Below are positions 22,589 through 32,893 of a DNA stretch of 64,000 nt, piece by piece (the stretch's first letter is position 1; each line of letters starts with the position of its first letter). The stretch is from Schizochytrium sp. CCTCC M209059 (lineage: Eukaryota; Sar; Bigyra; Thraustochytrida; Thraustochytriidae). A model generated the notes under the pieces. It worked only from the letters and a program-made list of their open reading frames with translations. It made no database searches and had not been told where the DNA came from. A program made the position numbers and the translations under genes. The DNA lies in contig KN805407.1 of the NCBI GenBank assembly GCA_000818945.1, positions 5,320 to 69,319 on the forward strand. Direction: 5' to 3'.

Positions 22589-23907
22589 AAAGTGAAACGT
22601 AAGCTCAAATGTATTGTAAAAGAACACGAACAGACAAGTAAACGATTGTTTGGTTCCTTGGTGAAGTTGACCTACTCTCGTGGTCATCTCCTCTCCTCTG
22701 TGATCAAACTAAAATTCGAATGAGACGGCATGAGCAAACTCGTAGGTCATGTGGAGGACTGTCAGCAAAGGTCTGAAGGTCAGGCTGTATAAAATCGAGT
22801 CCAGTAAGAGCACCTTTGATTGCATCATAGGGCTCAGATCAAGCATGCACAGCAGCGTAAAATCGTTGAGGAAAAAGAGAAGTTGACGTGAAAGTCCTGG
22901 AAAAAGAGTGACGCTATAAATGACTTTTCGCTGTCCATCATTTCGAAACACGATTTGATGCGTCGAACAAGTAAGGTTCATTTGCACGCCGGATCAAGGT
23001 TGTGTCGCAGTAAAGTTGAATCGCCAGGAATTTATTCAAGGCGTGGCCGCGCCAACGGTTGCGGAGCGGAGGCTGTTGCTTTTCGTCCGAGAATAGAGGA
23101 AAGCAACATTGCAAGAGCGCTACAAAAGGAATCCAATTCCAAACTCAGCGAACAATCATCGCCATCTTTCTTGGCAATTTGGATCCGCTGTCGTTCCCGA
23201 CATGTTTGGAGGTTCAGTAGCAGCATTAATTGTTTGAAACCTACACAAGCTCAACGACATTGAGAAAAGTAGCAAGCCAATCGCAATTTTTCGTACAGTG
23301 CTGATGGAAACGATATCTTCTTCAAGACGGAGCAGGAGGGCGAGTTGCAAGATCAAAACTTTGTATTCAAATAATCTGCCCCTGCCGATTCATCGTTAAT
23401 TCCAATGCACCCTGAGACCTCTCCAGTTCGTCTTGCCGTTCGTTGTCAGTTGGCCCGAAAACATCCATTTCAAGGCTCGACTTCGACGGTAATGAGGGTC
23501 CAATCTACAGTGAGACGACCAGGTTAATCAAACAAAAGAGTCGCCTGGCCTCTGCCAATGCCCCGGCCAGTGCGCCCCGGGCGTAGGTCTCCCTCCGTTC
23601 CTCAAGACGGCGCGTTCATCCGCAAGTTGCGCAAATGCTGCAGCTGCTCAAGTGCTGCAGCTGCTCGCGCGGCCGAAGCCGACTACATAAGTTACGGTTA
23701 GTGAGAGCCTGCTGCCGTGCAAGGCCGGGCGAGTGAGTCTGAGCGCAACGACTCCGACAGCAGAGCATCAACAAGGTCAAGCGCGCGGGCGGCGAGCGCG
23801 CGCGGGCGGGCGGGCGGCGGGCGGGGGCCTCGCGCGGAGGGCGCGGCGAGCGCAGGCGAGGCGGCGCGGGCCGGTGGTGGTTGGGGCGCCGCCGAGACTT
23901 CGTCGCG
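22589..23907. other. 1.3-kb intergenic region, no convincing gene
   Basis: The sequence is less GC-rich than the genes from 22590 to about 23500, then becomes very GC-rich (GGGC/GCGC runs, 23770-23900) as the likely promoter and 5' UTR of the SUN gene. The short open frames show no family features. A repeated CTGCAGCTGCTC motif lies at 23637-23665. Confidence 0.5.
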
Positions 23908-26274
23908 ATGGCAGGCCGCAAACGCGCCCGCGAGGCGGTCGAGGAGACCACGGCGACGACGACGGCGACGGCGACGGCGACGCCCAGGAGGGCGAGCACC
24001 GCGAGGACGCGCAAGAAGGCACGGCCAGGCACGGCGCGCAAATCTCGAACGAAGCAAGCCGAGGAGGAGATTCTTGGTGATGATTCGGGGCAAAAGCACC
24101 AAAAAGACGGCACCACAGAGGATGTCGAGGGAGCGACCGTCAATGGCGAGAAGAAGGACGTGGGCAAGGGCCGCAGCAAGGCAAAGGGGCCCAAAGTCGC
24201 GGCCAAGACGCCGGCCAAGACGCCGGCCAAGACGCCAGCCAAAACGCCGGCCAAGACGCCAGCCAAGTCGCGCGGCGCCAAGCGAAATATTCAAGAGACA
24301 GACCAAACGCCCAGCATACGAAGAAATGAGCCGCAGCATACGCGCAAACGCGGACGCAGAGCGAGGACGGGTAGCGAAGACAGCGGCGTCAGTGCCGCAA
24401 GTACTGCTACCGTGGGCAGTCGTTCCAGCCAGAGACTACGGAACAAACGTCTTGCTGCCAATGGTGTGGAGATTCTTCCCTTGCCACCGCCCATGCCTCT
24501 TGCGCGACTCGGCCGCGGTCGCCGCGCTCCAGCAGCAAAGCCCAGAGCGTCCACAGCTAAAGCCAACGGCGGCACTGTAGAGGCGACTCCAAGACCGCAG
24601 CCACAGTCTCAGCAGCAAGCCAAGTTAATGATGCCCAAAGCTGTACCGCAGTCCGCACCGTCATTACATGTCCGTCGGGCGGCGTCTGGAACTTCTGTTG
24701 CTGCTGCTGCAAGCCCCGTTCCGGCGCCTTCAAGACTTCTAGTCGCCGTCTCTGAGGAGAACAAGGCATCATACTCCAGCAACGCAGTGTCAGGCACGGC
24801 TCCCGGTCCAATACCCCCACGATTGGCCTCGCCGCTGCTATCCCCGCGCAAGCTTCGCGTCGCATCGCATTCCTCTGCGGATGAAGGAACTCAAGAGACG
24901 ATGAAAGAGAGGTCGGGACGCCGCATCGTCTGGTTTGCACTCGCTGTCGTTCTACCCCTACTCTTCTTTGCTCTTGTCCAAACGATAGACAATTCTCATC
25001 GTCAACGCGAGTTGGAGCGCCAGGATCGCGCGCGCATTGCTGCCGAGCAGAAACTTCGCGAAGCCTCTGAAACGTGCATCGAGGTACCTGGACACGCACG
25101 CGCGTGCGGACCTGGCTTTGCTGCCGCAGAAGCCCAGATTCGGGAAGCAACGCGAGCTAAAGTGACCGCATTCCAAGAGAACTTGCTCGAGCGAAAACGC
25201 GCGGTTGAGCTCGAACTTGCCACACTCAAAGATCACGGCCACGCAGAAGCACGTAAATGGGAAAGCTCTGTCCCCAATGGTCCTATTACTTCTGCCGAGG
25301 ATGCTCTTGCGTCCCTCCGCAAGGTCCACGACAAAGCAAGCGGAGACTCCAAAGGACAGGTGGCTTTCCTTTTGGATCTGATCACTGAGGGCATGCAAGT
25401 CCGCTTTGCGCAAGACGAGGTCCAAGACGAGAAGAATGACTTGCAAACAATCACGCAGCAAATCAAGGAACTCGAGGCGGTCCTTTCCGAGGTTCGCGGC
25501 GATATCTTTCGACGTCTCGTTCATATAGAGACTCACGCCAAAAGCATCGCTCAAGAGATGGGGGGGCTTCAGGTGCATTCAGTCCCCGTCGTCAGAGACG
25601 AGGACGTAAGCCGCGTGGCCGTGGTGCCCGAAGAAGACCTGAGCTTTGAAGATATGTTCAAACGTGTGGTGCACGAACAGTTTATGGACTTCCAGAACAA
25701 TCATCTGCAATATCCCGATCTCTTGTCGCCACCCGAGATGGTGAGCATTCTGAACGGGAAGGGCCAGACATCATTGACAGGTCCACCGCGCAGAGCTAGC
25801 AAGTGTAGTGGACGTCGAGCGGATTCGCCCCACGACGACGAGGGTCACTATCAGAAGACGGGCTGGTTCCACCGCTTGTGCACGCAAGTCTCTGGCCTTC
25901 CTCAGCCCGAGTCCGTCTTAAAGAATACCTTTCCGATTCGTGACTGCTGGTCGATGATGGGAAAGACCGGAAACTTTAGCGTTGCGCTGAGTGAACCAAG
26001 CATGGTGCATGGCTTTCAGGTCGAGCATCACAAGATCCACTTGGGCAATCATGATCCGGGCGTTGCACCGCGGAGTCTTACGCTCATCGGTATGAACATT
26101 ACCGCTCGCACCGAAGCAGTCTTGGTCGATATGGAGTACGATATTAACGGACGGGCTGTGCAGCAGACATTTCTACCTACAGGTGCCTATGGGCCCTTTG
26201 AGGCTATCAAGGTGCAAATAAGGAGCAACCACGGCGCCAGTTACACCTGTCTTCATCGTGTTCGGGTCTTTTGA
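23908..26274 (+). CDS. SUN-domain nuclear-envelope protein
   Basis: 788 residues in one exon, starting at the ATG at 23908 (an in-frame TTG lies upstream). The N-terminal ~330 residues are basic and disordered, rich in K/R, Ser, Pro and Ala, with five AKTP repeats near residues 102-120 like linker-histone tails. They would face the nucleoplasm and could contact chromatin. One membrane span (VWFALAVVLPLLFFALVQTI) lies near residues 339-361. A coiled-coil-rich luminal stretch covers about 365-570. The C-terminal ~140 residues are a SUN domain: FPIRDCWSMMGKTGNFSVAL, VHGFQVEHHKIHLG, RSLTLIGMNI, and the ending SNHGASYTCLHRVRVF. SUN proteins trimerise and bind KASH-domain partners across the perinuclear space to form LINC bridges. 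No KASH partner is visible here. The overall layout matches the family exactly. Confidence 0.92.
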   Translation: MAGRKRAREAVEETTATTTATATATPRRASTARTRKKARPGTARKSRTKQAEEEILGDDSGQKHQKDGTTEDVEGATVNGEKKDVGKGRSKAKGPKVAAKTPAKTPAKTPAKTPAKTPAKSRGAKRNIQETDQTPSIRRNEPQHTRKRGRRARTGSEDSGVSAASTATVGSRSSQRLRNKRLAANGVEILPLPPPMPLARLGRGRRAPAAKPRASTAKANGGTVEATPRPQPQSQQQAKLMMPKAVPQSAPSLHVRRAASGTSVAAAASPVPAPSRLLVAVSEENKASYSSNAVSGTAPGPIPPRLASPLLSPRKLRVASHSSADEGTQETMKERSGRRIVWFALAVVLPLLFFALVQTIDNSHRQRELERQDRARIAAEQKLREASETCIEVPGHARACGPGFAAAEAQIREATRAKVTAFQENLLERKRAVELELATLKDHGHAEARKWESSVPNGPITSAEDALASLRKVHDKASGDSKGQVAFLLDLITEGMQVRFAQDEVQDEKNDLQTITQQIKELEAVLSEVRGDIFRRLVHIETHAKSIAQEMGGLQVHSVPVVRDEDVSRVAVVPEEDLSFEDMFKRVVHEQFMDFQNNHLQYPDLLSPPEMVSILNGKGQTSLTGPPRRASKCSGRRADSPHDDEGHYQKTGWFHRLCTQVSGLPQPESVLKNTFPIRDCWSMMGKTGNFSVALSEPSMVHGFQVEHHKIHLGNHDPGVAPRSLTLIGMNITARTEAVLVDMEYDINGRAVQQTFLPTGAYGPFEAIKVQIRSNHGASYTCLHRVRVF

Positions 26275-26871
26275 ATCTCTTTGTCAAAACAAATGCACGC
26301 ATATGTTATTTTCTACCTTACGATTTTGAAAGAGGTCGTCATTTGACAAGAATTGGCTTCCGCGCACAAACGATGCAGGCATTCGATCGACCTCCAAATA
26401 GCTATTGCTCGGAATGTTCGGTGCGTCTTCCCAAAGGACGCTCTTGCACGCTGAACACCAAGAATGGTGTCTTTGTACGCCTCACTGAGCTCGGCAGAGA
26501 AGTTGCAAATCCAGTCATGACCGCGACCTATTCTCTCTCTCTCTCCTTCTCTTGCGGGACCAGAATCAGAACAAGCTTTGAAAATCAAATTCATTAGTCT
26601 TGGCTTCGACGCAGCGCTGCAACACGTCCACGACAAAAAACAAGGCCTTGCGTGGAGTGGAAACAACAGAGCGCACATCGTGTGGCACTCTTCTGCCGCA
26701 CACAGCCGCACAGGCTATAGAGCAAAATGTCTTGCAAAGTTGGTCGCTTAAGAATAAAGAAACGACAATCGTGCATCCCACTTAATTTTGTTCTTGGCGT
26801 TGGAGGCCTCTGTTACCTTTGCCACAAAAACGGTAGGGCCGGATCCTGGTCCGTACTATGGGAAAAAGGAG
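26275..26871. other. Intergenic region, no convincing gene
   Basis: This is the 3' flank of the SUN gene. A TCTCTCTC run lies near 26532-26550. A plus-strand frame of about 100 codons overlaps the SUN stop but has no family features, and I take it as chance. Confidence 0.45.
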
Positions 26872-27096
26872 CTAAATCTCGCCTCCGGTGAGGTCTTCCT
26901 CTGACAAAGGGACGGCTGGTCCTTCTTCACACCAAAGAAGGCAATCTTCTATTTGCACATCATCAGGATGCAAGGGCGCGCACTTTTTTACGCTGCTCTT
27001 TATGGTTTTGGGCGGCACAAGGATGGAAAGGTTGCTGAACTCGTCGTAGCAAAGGCAAGACCGTCCTCCTGCGGTCTTCGAATAGTCGCAATGTTT
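26872..27096 (-). other. Open coding-like segment, possible exon without a start
   Basis: The minus strand is open for about 75 codons and ends at TAG (26872-26874). It reads SCLCYDEFSNLSILVPPKTI, then KKCAPLHPDDVQIED and CLLWCEEGPAVPLSEEDLTG. The composition looks protein-like, but there is no ATG. It could be the last exon of a spliced gene whose upstream exon is the CX9C frame at 27213-27443: an AG ending at the codon before ACCGCAGGAGG would splice in frame with ATG|GTAAAG there. This link is speculative. Confidence 0.2.
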
Positions 27097-27212
27097 AGTC
27101 TATCCCCCACACTACGATTTCTCTTTCGAGTCCAGCGAAGGAATCGCTTCATCGTAGCTTACGGCTGCTGCTTGTGCTGCTGCTGCTGCTGCTGCTTGTG
27201 CTGTTCGATCTG

Positions 27213-27443
27213 TTAAACGTAGACTTTGGGAGCGCGAGTAAGCTTGACGTTCTTAACAGCACCGGCCTTTACCATGCACGAACGGTATGCTTCGAGCTCG
27301 CTGGCGCACGACTTGATCACGGCCAGCCCTGCGCCCGGATGCGAGACAACATTGACGATAATGACAATAAATGCATATGGATCTTTGGTATCTGGCTCCA
27401 AAGTTCTTACATCGCCAGTTCGTTGTAGGGTAGGAAATTGCAT
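27213..27443 (-). CDS. Possible small CX9C-motif protein, 76 aa
   Basis: The first ATG is at 27441-27443 and the stop ends at 27213. The C-terminal half reads GLAVIKSCASELEAYRSCMV, giving one Cys-x9-Cys pair with the CxxExxAYxxC pattern seen in small mitochondrial intermembrane-space proteins such as NDUFAF8-type assembly factors. The usual second CX9C pair is missing from this frame. A consensus-like GTAAG (after ACTGGCGAT) and an acceptor (GGGCGCAG) lie inside the frame but do not join in phase, so either the frame is unspliced or the first exon is elsewhere. The protein ends KLTRAPKVYV. The motif is visible; the identity is a guess. Confidence 0.35.
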   Translation of the reverse strand: MQFPTLQRTGDVRTLEPDTKDPYAFIVIIVNVVSHPGAGLAVIKSCASELEAYRSCMVKAGAVKNVKLTRAPKVYV

Positions 27444-27808
27444 TAGCCAATAGTACTCTTGTTGCGCGTTAGCTCGCCACACAGGTTGAGTTTTATTGAA
27501 TCTTCAGGTTACGTTTTTGCTCTTTTAGGTGGGAGTTTCCTTGTTTCAGAGCAGGGGGATCTCAGGCGTCGCTGATCGTTGTATCATCCTTTCTGACTAT
27601 GACTTTGACGATGGTGATGATAAGGGATGAGTGTCACGCACCAAGGCATCGGTGATGCAGGCCACGGATAACCCTAGCTGCCTGGCTGCCTAGCTGCCTG
27701 GCTGCCTGGCTGCCTGCAAAGAGAATCAACAACAGCATGCAAAGTTGACTTCAGATCCTTTCTCCTTGACCCTTGGGCGACACTCACTTATCCTGCACAT
27801 GCGCGCGC
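27444..27808. other. Intergenic spacer with CTGGCTGC tract
   Basis: A short imperfect tandem array of CTGGCTGC/CTAGCTGC units lies at about 27679-27717. The rest is probably the 3' flank of the TMEM94-like gene and the 5' flank of the small CX9C frame. I see nothing else. Confidence 0.5.
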
Positions 27809-30800
27809 TCACTTGGGACTATACATGCCAAGGCGCGTGTCAAAGAAGACGCGAAGACGACGTTGGTTTCGAGCATGGAGCATGCGCTCCGTGCGTTTCG
27901 AAGACTCGGCAATGGCAACGATAAAGACTGGCCAGCATGCAAATGGGACCCAGAAGACGACAGGAACTTTGGTGAGCCAAGCCATTGGCGAAAGATCACG
28001 CGTCGCATTAAGCTGAACGGATATGATCGAGTACACAAACTGCAAAATGAACGAGACAAAGGCGCAGGGGAACCACGCGTGATTGAGCAAGAGCTGCGCG
28101 AAAATGCTGTCGTGACGATAGAAAAAGGTGACGGCGTGCACGAGCAGAAACCACCACGCGAGAAAGCCCATACTACAGCGTGCAAGAGCACGATCATCAT
28201 CACTCAGGCCGAGCGCAGCGTTTGAATCCCATACGAAGCTTGACCACGCCCGCACGGGCGTCGGGCTCAGCTCCGCGAGAATCCACATAAAGGTGAGCAC
28301 AATCACGACGCAGGACGGAGTGATGCGAACAATGACATAGTTTGCATAGCGCCGACCAAGAGCCGAAAGATACTTCATGTGCTCGGCGTCGTTCTTAGAA
28401 GGGAGCTCGTGCATGAAGGAGCGCATACGTCGCGTTGACAGTAATGGGAGACCCAAAAGAGGAACCTGAAGCCACAAGAGCCACGTTAGCTCGAGCGGAT
28501 GGATGAGGTCTGGTAGGGAAAACAAATAACTCAGCGCCGCCGAACCCGCGAGAAGAAAGTGTCCAGCAACGATAAACATGAGCGCCTGCTGGTAGTTGGC
28601 AGTGAGAAGACGAGCTTCCCAAATAAGGTCGCCCACGATCGAAAGGCTTGCATCAGACTGCAGAATGATGGAGCTGTGCAGCGAGGTGATTGCAGAGCTG
28701 AGCTCTAGCTGTGAAAGCGCCGGACGTGCAGCGCGAAAAGCCGCCTGGCCATCTTTGGCGTCCGGGCCGCTCAGATTCGATGTCGAAAGGAAATGCTTGT
28801 GCGAGCTCGGGTGCCGCAAAAGAATTTTCGGCTGAAGCGAGACGGAGAGGTTGGCCTTTCGAAATGTGTGATAATTGTCGGTGCACAATCCTGTCCCCAC
28901 AGCAGCCACGATCTCTCCATTGTCCTGAAGTATTCCAATCATTTCTCGGCTCGACTGCGGCGTGCTGTCAGTAAAAGTGGACACCCGAAGCGGCACATCA
29001 TCTACCTCGACAATGTGGTTGCGAATCTCCTCAATCCCGTGTGGAAGTTTCGCATTCACGTCCCAATCGGCCCGGAAGCGGCCATCTTCCATCGCTTCAC
29101 TGTCCTCTTCGGTGTCAAGTCTCCGGAGCGAGATTGCCGTATTCCAATCCGTCTCGAGACCCATTTTGTCGGCCACGACAAGACTGCGACGCGCGCCACG
29201 AGGAGAAAAATATACAAAACGAATGCCCGCTGCATCGAGGTCTTCAATGAGCCCTGTGAGCGACGCACGCGGCTTATCACGGGCGCCAACCATGCCTGTA
29301 AAGACCTGCTGCGGAAGTAGTTGTTTGAGGATCCGCGTTTTCTCGACACGCATTACATCGGTGGCGAGATCCGCCCGCGAGCTTCCCGTACTGCGCCCAG
29401 CGTGGTGGTGACCTTGTCCATTGTCCGAACTCTTGTTTGCGAGTCCAGTCGAGCATTTGAGGAGATTTACGTTTGCGTTTGATGATGAGCCACTTGTACC
29501 AAGGGATCCGCCAGAGCCATTACTCGCTGCAAATTTGACATGGCGATGGCCATGAAGACTTGCACTCGAGTGAGCATTATGCTTAGTGGCGTGCAGACCA
29601 TGCTGATGACCCGGAGGTGGCGCGATAGAGGCCGCGGTAGACCCCTGTCCGTGCGGCAGTGAGCTGCTGCCTCCAGTTCGATCGCCATCCGTGTCGCCGA
29701 GGTACACGTGCAATGGCTCGAGGATTGGCGATGGTAACGCAGGAAATCGTATCGCAAGATGAGATGGTATGGGCGTGTACGCAAAGGCAACGCAATCAAA
29801 GTCTTCGGACTTCCATTGGCGCTCCACAGAGTCAATTGATGCCCGATTCTGTGCCGTCAGGGGCCAGATGGCCTCGCCACTCCAGTGCTCCACGCAACAG
29901 GAAGACACAAGAGCGGGATCACCAAAGGTGAACATGTGAAGGCTTCGAGAGCCCGCTTCCTCACCACGCTTTCGATGTTTGCGACGTGATGGTATGGCTG
30001 CTGCTGCTGCTGCTGATTGCTGCGCTGCGGCGCCAGCATTTCCGGCACCGAGCCTCGCCGCGTTGACCGCTGCCGTGGGCTCGGATGCTTGTGTCGTTCT
30101 CGCGTTGTTAGCATTGGCTTCAGGCGCCGTCATCTCGGCCCCCTCCTGAGCTGTCGCCTTCGTGCCGACAGCCGTTTCCGGTGTAGCGTTCGCTTGCGCG
30201 TCGATCCGGGGTGATTCTTGTTTGGCGGCAGACGCGGCCTGCGCTGCTTTCTTGGCATCGGCGTTGCGCAGGCTAGACTCGAGCGCCAGTCTCCCAGCAG
30301 AAGTCCGCCTGAATTTGCGCTGTCCGGATGCCGCTCCGCTGGCCGCAGAAACACGTGCTTCCTTGGACGTTTTGGCAGACGACGCGATCGCAGCAGACGG
30401 GTCGATTGGACCCGCTTCTGGGGCGGCATCTATCTTCTCCTTGTCGCTTTCATCTTTTGGCTCCTCCTCCTCCTCCTCCAAGACCTCGGTGTCGACCTCA
30501 TCGAAGCTGTCGAGGGCAGGCGCGTCTCCTAGCATTGGTGGAGCCTGGGTTGGATCCGCCAGGCCAGCAGTTGGCGTGGGCGGCGCCATTGTTCGGTCTT
30601 CAACAATGATGCAGGTCATTTGCGCCCGCCCGCGATGCAAGGACCAAGTGAGCACGGAGCGGGACGTTTCCACAGGAACGGGGAGATTGTCGGTAATACG
30701 CACGATCTCGCAAGGCGTGTAATGGCGCGCGTCTGAATTGCGAAAACCAATGGCGCGAGTGAGCGCACGCAAATGGCGTGGGATGGCGCGACGATGAAAG

Positions 30801-32572
30801 TACGAAGCGAGGTCCTCCATGGACGCAGCGCTATCGACTCGAACCGGAGTGGTTGTAGCTAAAAGCGCACGCCGCAGGGCTGTCGGCCGCTGGCGCAAGT
30901 TGCCCTGGAGCCTTGCGTCAGTTCCCAAAAGACAAGCCAATGCCAGTGGTTTAAGAGAACTGAGATGACGTTTCCACGCTGGGCCCTCAAAAGCCACGGT
31001 GTTATTCGGACCATCGCAGAGGTCGACAATGGTGGGATTGCTCTCCCCTTGCAAAAGCATGATTTCCTCGACAGTCGGCGTTGGGTCGAGAACGACCTGC
31101 TCGTCGAGGCAGCACAGTGCGGTCGTGCGACTGAGGGTCTCGAGTAGCTTGCCAGACTTGAGCGGGAGCTGAAGCATGTTTGCCATTTCAAAGCTGGCGG
31201 CAGAGCCAAGACTTCGTTCAAAGGATTGTGTGTCGCGTAGTGGCTTGACCAGTTGCCAAAAGAGACGAAGGATTCGTGAGAGACGAACGTCCTGGCGCGC
31301 CGTAACGCCAAGTTTGGTTTTCAACGTGCGACGCTCATCCTTGTCGACCTGGGCCGATACGCGCGACACCGAGCTGCGAAGCTCTTGCAGATTTTCGCTG
31401 AGACCAATGAGCTTTGCGATAGCCCACTGCTCGAGGGCTTGTTCCCAGACAGGCATGAGAATGGGGATACCCGCCACGAGGACGACCGCAAGACGAGCGA
31501 GTATGAGGTGCGCGACAGTCATGTTGTCTGGCCGGTAAACGTAGCGGAGGACATTGGCAAGCAAGGTGACCACGACGAGAATGATAATGACGCGCATAAT
31601 GTAGGCCTTGGCATGTTTGCGACGCAGCGGAAGCATGTGGGGCGCTTCACTGTACTTGACGTGATGGGCCTCCTTGACAGCGGCGCGCACGATTTCGACC
31701 ATGGGAGTTTCAAGGACCATGCAAATGGAAAGTCCGTCCACGCCAGCGGCCATGTTGGCCGTTTCAAAAGCTGCAGGCCTCGCAGGGCCGGCCCCGATCG
31801 ATGATGATGATACTGATTGTGGTAAAACTTTGCTCACGGGCTCGCCAGCACCAAAGACGGCATTGTCCGCGGGGCAGATGCGCCGCACTGCCGCCGGGGC
31901 GGGCCTGCCCCCTGTCAATGCCACGATATCGCCCTTCATGAGTAAATTGCTAGGAACAGGCACCCAGTACGCTTTGCGAAAGGTATATACGAGGCTGGGC
32001 AGCTGAGAGTCGTACTGGCGCACGAATTTCCAGTTGCTAATGGTAGGCTCCTTTGCCTTTTTCAGGCCGCTTATGATGCGTTCAATACGAACGAGTTTCT
32101 CTTGACGAAAACGCTCGAGCGCGGCATAGTGAGCGAAACCGACGACAAGAATAGAGGCAAAAACGAGACAGCCCTGTGCTATGGTAGCTCGGCACGCGAA
32201 GCCACCATCGGTTTCCTTGCAGCGAGCGCCAGCCGCCACAAACAAGGTTCCAGCCAGCACGGAAGCGAGGCCCCACGACGATGCAAAGAGTTCGCGCAAG
32301 CTGTTACGGGCATCCTTGGCGTGTTTCCGTAGGGCTTCGCGAGGTCCCTCGTGGCGCTCGCGCAGCAGCTCTGCGAGGTTTTGCGCCAACGCGTGCATTG
32401 ACCCGCCACCACGACCGCCATCTTGCCCCTCGGTGTGCAGCCACTCGTGGTCTTCTTGCGGCTCCGGCAAGGGGCGTGGCGCTGTTGCATCTTTGCCAGC
32501 GCCGGTCCTGTCCGCGCCAGACCCTTCGTTGCCTCCCGCCTCGCGCGGGAGCTGCGCCTCCAGGTCGGCCAT
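27809..32572 (-). CDS. TMEM94-like degenerate P-type ATPase
   Basis: 1587 residues in one exon, starting at the ATG at 32570-32572 (a GTG two codons earlier is not needed). Two N-terminal spans (about 85-140) are followed by an actuator-like region (LLMKGDIVALTGG), then a span pair near 320-365 with VVLVAGIPILMPVW. The phosphorylation loop is altered: CCLDEQVVLD replaces the usual DKTGTLT near residue 489, as in TMEM94 where the loop is also non-canonical. A long disordered Ser/Ala/acidic stretch (about 680-1060) follows. Then come TMEM94 signatures: IRFVYFSPRGARRSLVVADK, KMGLETDWNTAISL, KLPHGIEEI, DVPLRVSTFTDSTP. VGTGLCTDN stands where TGDGVND would be. The C-terminus has about six spans and ends RVFFDTRLGMYSPK. 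Animal TMEM94 is an ER membrane protein reported to act in magnesium transport; whether this one pumps is unclear given the missing catalytic motifs. Confidence 0.85.
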   Translation of the reverse strand: MADLEAQLPREAGGNEGSGADRTGAGKDATAPRPLPEPQEDHEWLHTEGQDGGRGGGSMHALAQNLAELLRERHEGPREALRKHAKDARNSLRELFASSWGLASVLAGTLFVAAGARCKETDGGFACRATIAQGCLVFASILVVGFAHYAALERFRQEKLVRIERIISGLKKAKEPTISNWKFVRQYDSQLPSLVYTFRKAYWVPVPSNLLMKGDIVALTGGRPAPAAVRRICPADNAVFGAGEPVSKVLPQSVSSSSIGAGPARPAAFETANMAAGVDGLSICMVLETPMVEIVRAAVKEAHHVKYSEAPHMLPLRRKHAKAYIMRVIIILVVVTLLANVLRYVYRPDNMTVAHLILARLAVVLVAGIPILMPVWEQALEQWAIAKLIGLSENLQELRSSVSRVSAQVDKDERRTLKTKLGVTARQDVRLSRILRLFWQLVKPLRDTQSFERSLGSAASFEMANMLQLPLKSGKLLETLSRTTALCCLDEQVVLDPTPTVEEIMLLQGESNPTIVDLCDGPNNTVAFEGPAWKRHLSSLKPLALACLLGTDARLQGNLRQRPTALRRALLATTTPVRVDSAASMEDLASYFHRRAIPRHLRALTRAIGFRNSDARHYTPCEIVRITDNLPVPVETSRSVLTWSLHRGRAQMTCIIVEDRTMAPPTPTAGLADPTQAPPMLGDAPALDSFDEVDTEVLEEEEEEPKDESDKEKIDAAPEAGPIDPSAAIASSAKTSKEARVSAASGAASGQRKFRRTSAGRLALESSLRNADAKKAAQAASAAKQESPRIDAQANATPETAVGTKATAQEGAEMTAPEANANNARTTQASEPTAAVNAARLGAGNAGAAAQQSAAAAAAIPSRRKHRKRGEEAGSRSLHMFTFGDPALVSSCCVEHWSGEAIWPLTAQNRASIDSVERQWKSEDFDCVAFAYTPIPSHLAIRFPALPSPILEPLHVYLGDTDGDRTGGSSSLPHGQGSTAASIAPPPGHQHGLHATKHNAHSSASLHGHRHVKFAASNGSGGSLGTSGSSSNANVNLLKCSTGLANKSSDNGQGHHHAGRSTGSSRADLATDVMRVEKTRILKQLLPQQVFTGMVGARDKPRASLTGLIEDLDAAGIRFVYFSPRGARRSLVVADKMGLETDWNTAISLRRLDTEEDSEAMEDGRFRADWDVNAKLPHGIEEIRNHIVEVDDVPLRVSTFTDSTPQSSREMIGILQDNGEIVAAVGTGLCTDNYHTFRKANLSVSLQPKILLRHPSSHKHFLSTSNLSGPDAKDGQAAFRAARPALSQLELSSAITSLHSSIILQSDASLSIVGDLIWEARLLTANYQQALMFIVAGHFLLAGSAALSYLFSLPDLIHPLELTWLLWLQVPLLGLPLLSTRRMRSFMHELPSKNDAEHMKYLSALGRRYANYVIVRITPSCVVIVLTFMWILAELSPTPVRAWSSFVWDSNAALGLSDDDRALARCSMGFLAWWFLLVHAVTFFYRHDSIFAQLLLNHAWFPCAFVSFILQFVYSIISVQLNATRDLSPMAWLTKVPVVFWVPFACWPVFIVAIAESSKRTERMLHARNQRRLRVFFDTRLGMYSPK

Positions 32573-32893
32573 TGCCACACCATACCATACGAACGGGTTC
32601 TAGGTGTCTTAAAAAGTCGTTTCGCAAGCAATCCCACGGGTCCGGGAGTTGCGAGTAGCGCAAACAGGGCATGGGCATGGCAGGGCAGGGCACCATCAGT
32701 GCACACGGGCGAGAAGAGATCATTTTAGTTTATATAAAAGGTTGGCTTCTCTTGGTGTAGGCCTATACCACGTCAACGATCTTGAGCGCACACCCACCAT
32801 CAAAAAAATGGTCACGGCCATCGTCTTGAACAGCTTCTTCTGCGGAAAAAAGAAAAAAGAAACGAAAAAGGAGAAAGGAGCGCCTATAGCGCC
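32573..32893. other. Short spacer between two minus-strand genes
   Basis: About 320 bp separating the PACRGL-like stop from the TMEM94-like start. It should contain the latter's promoter. An A-rich stretch lies at about 32847-32875. An out-of-frame ATG lies just upstream of the TMEM94-like start and could act as an upstream ORF. Confidence 0.4.

Noticed and set aside
23717..24580. Overlapping GC-rich frames around the SUN gene start
   Set aside because: They are out of frame with the SUN protein, Arg/Ala/Pro-rich shadows of the basic domain.
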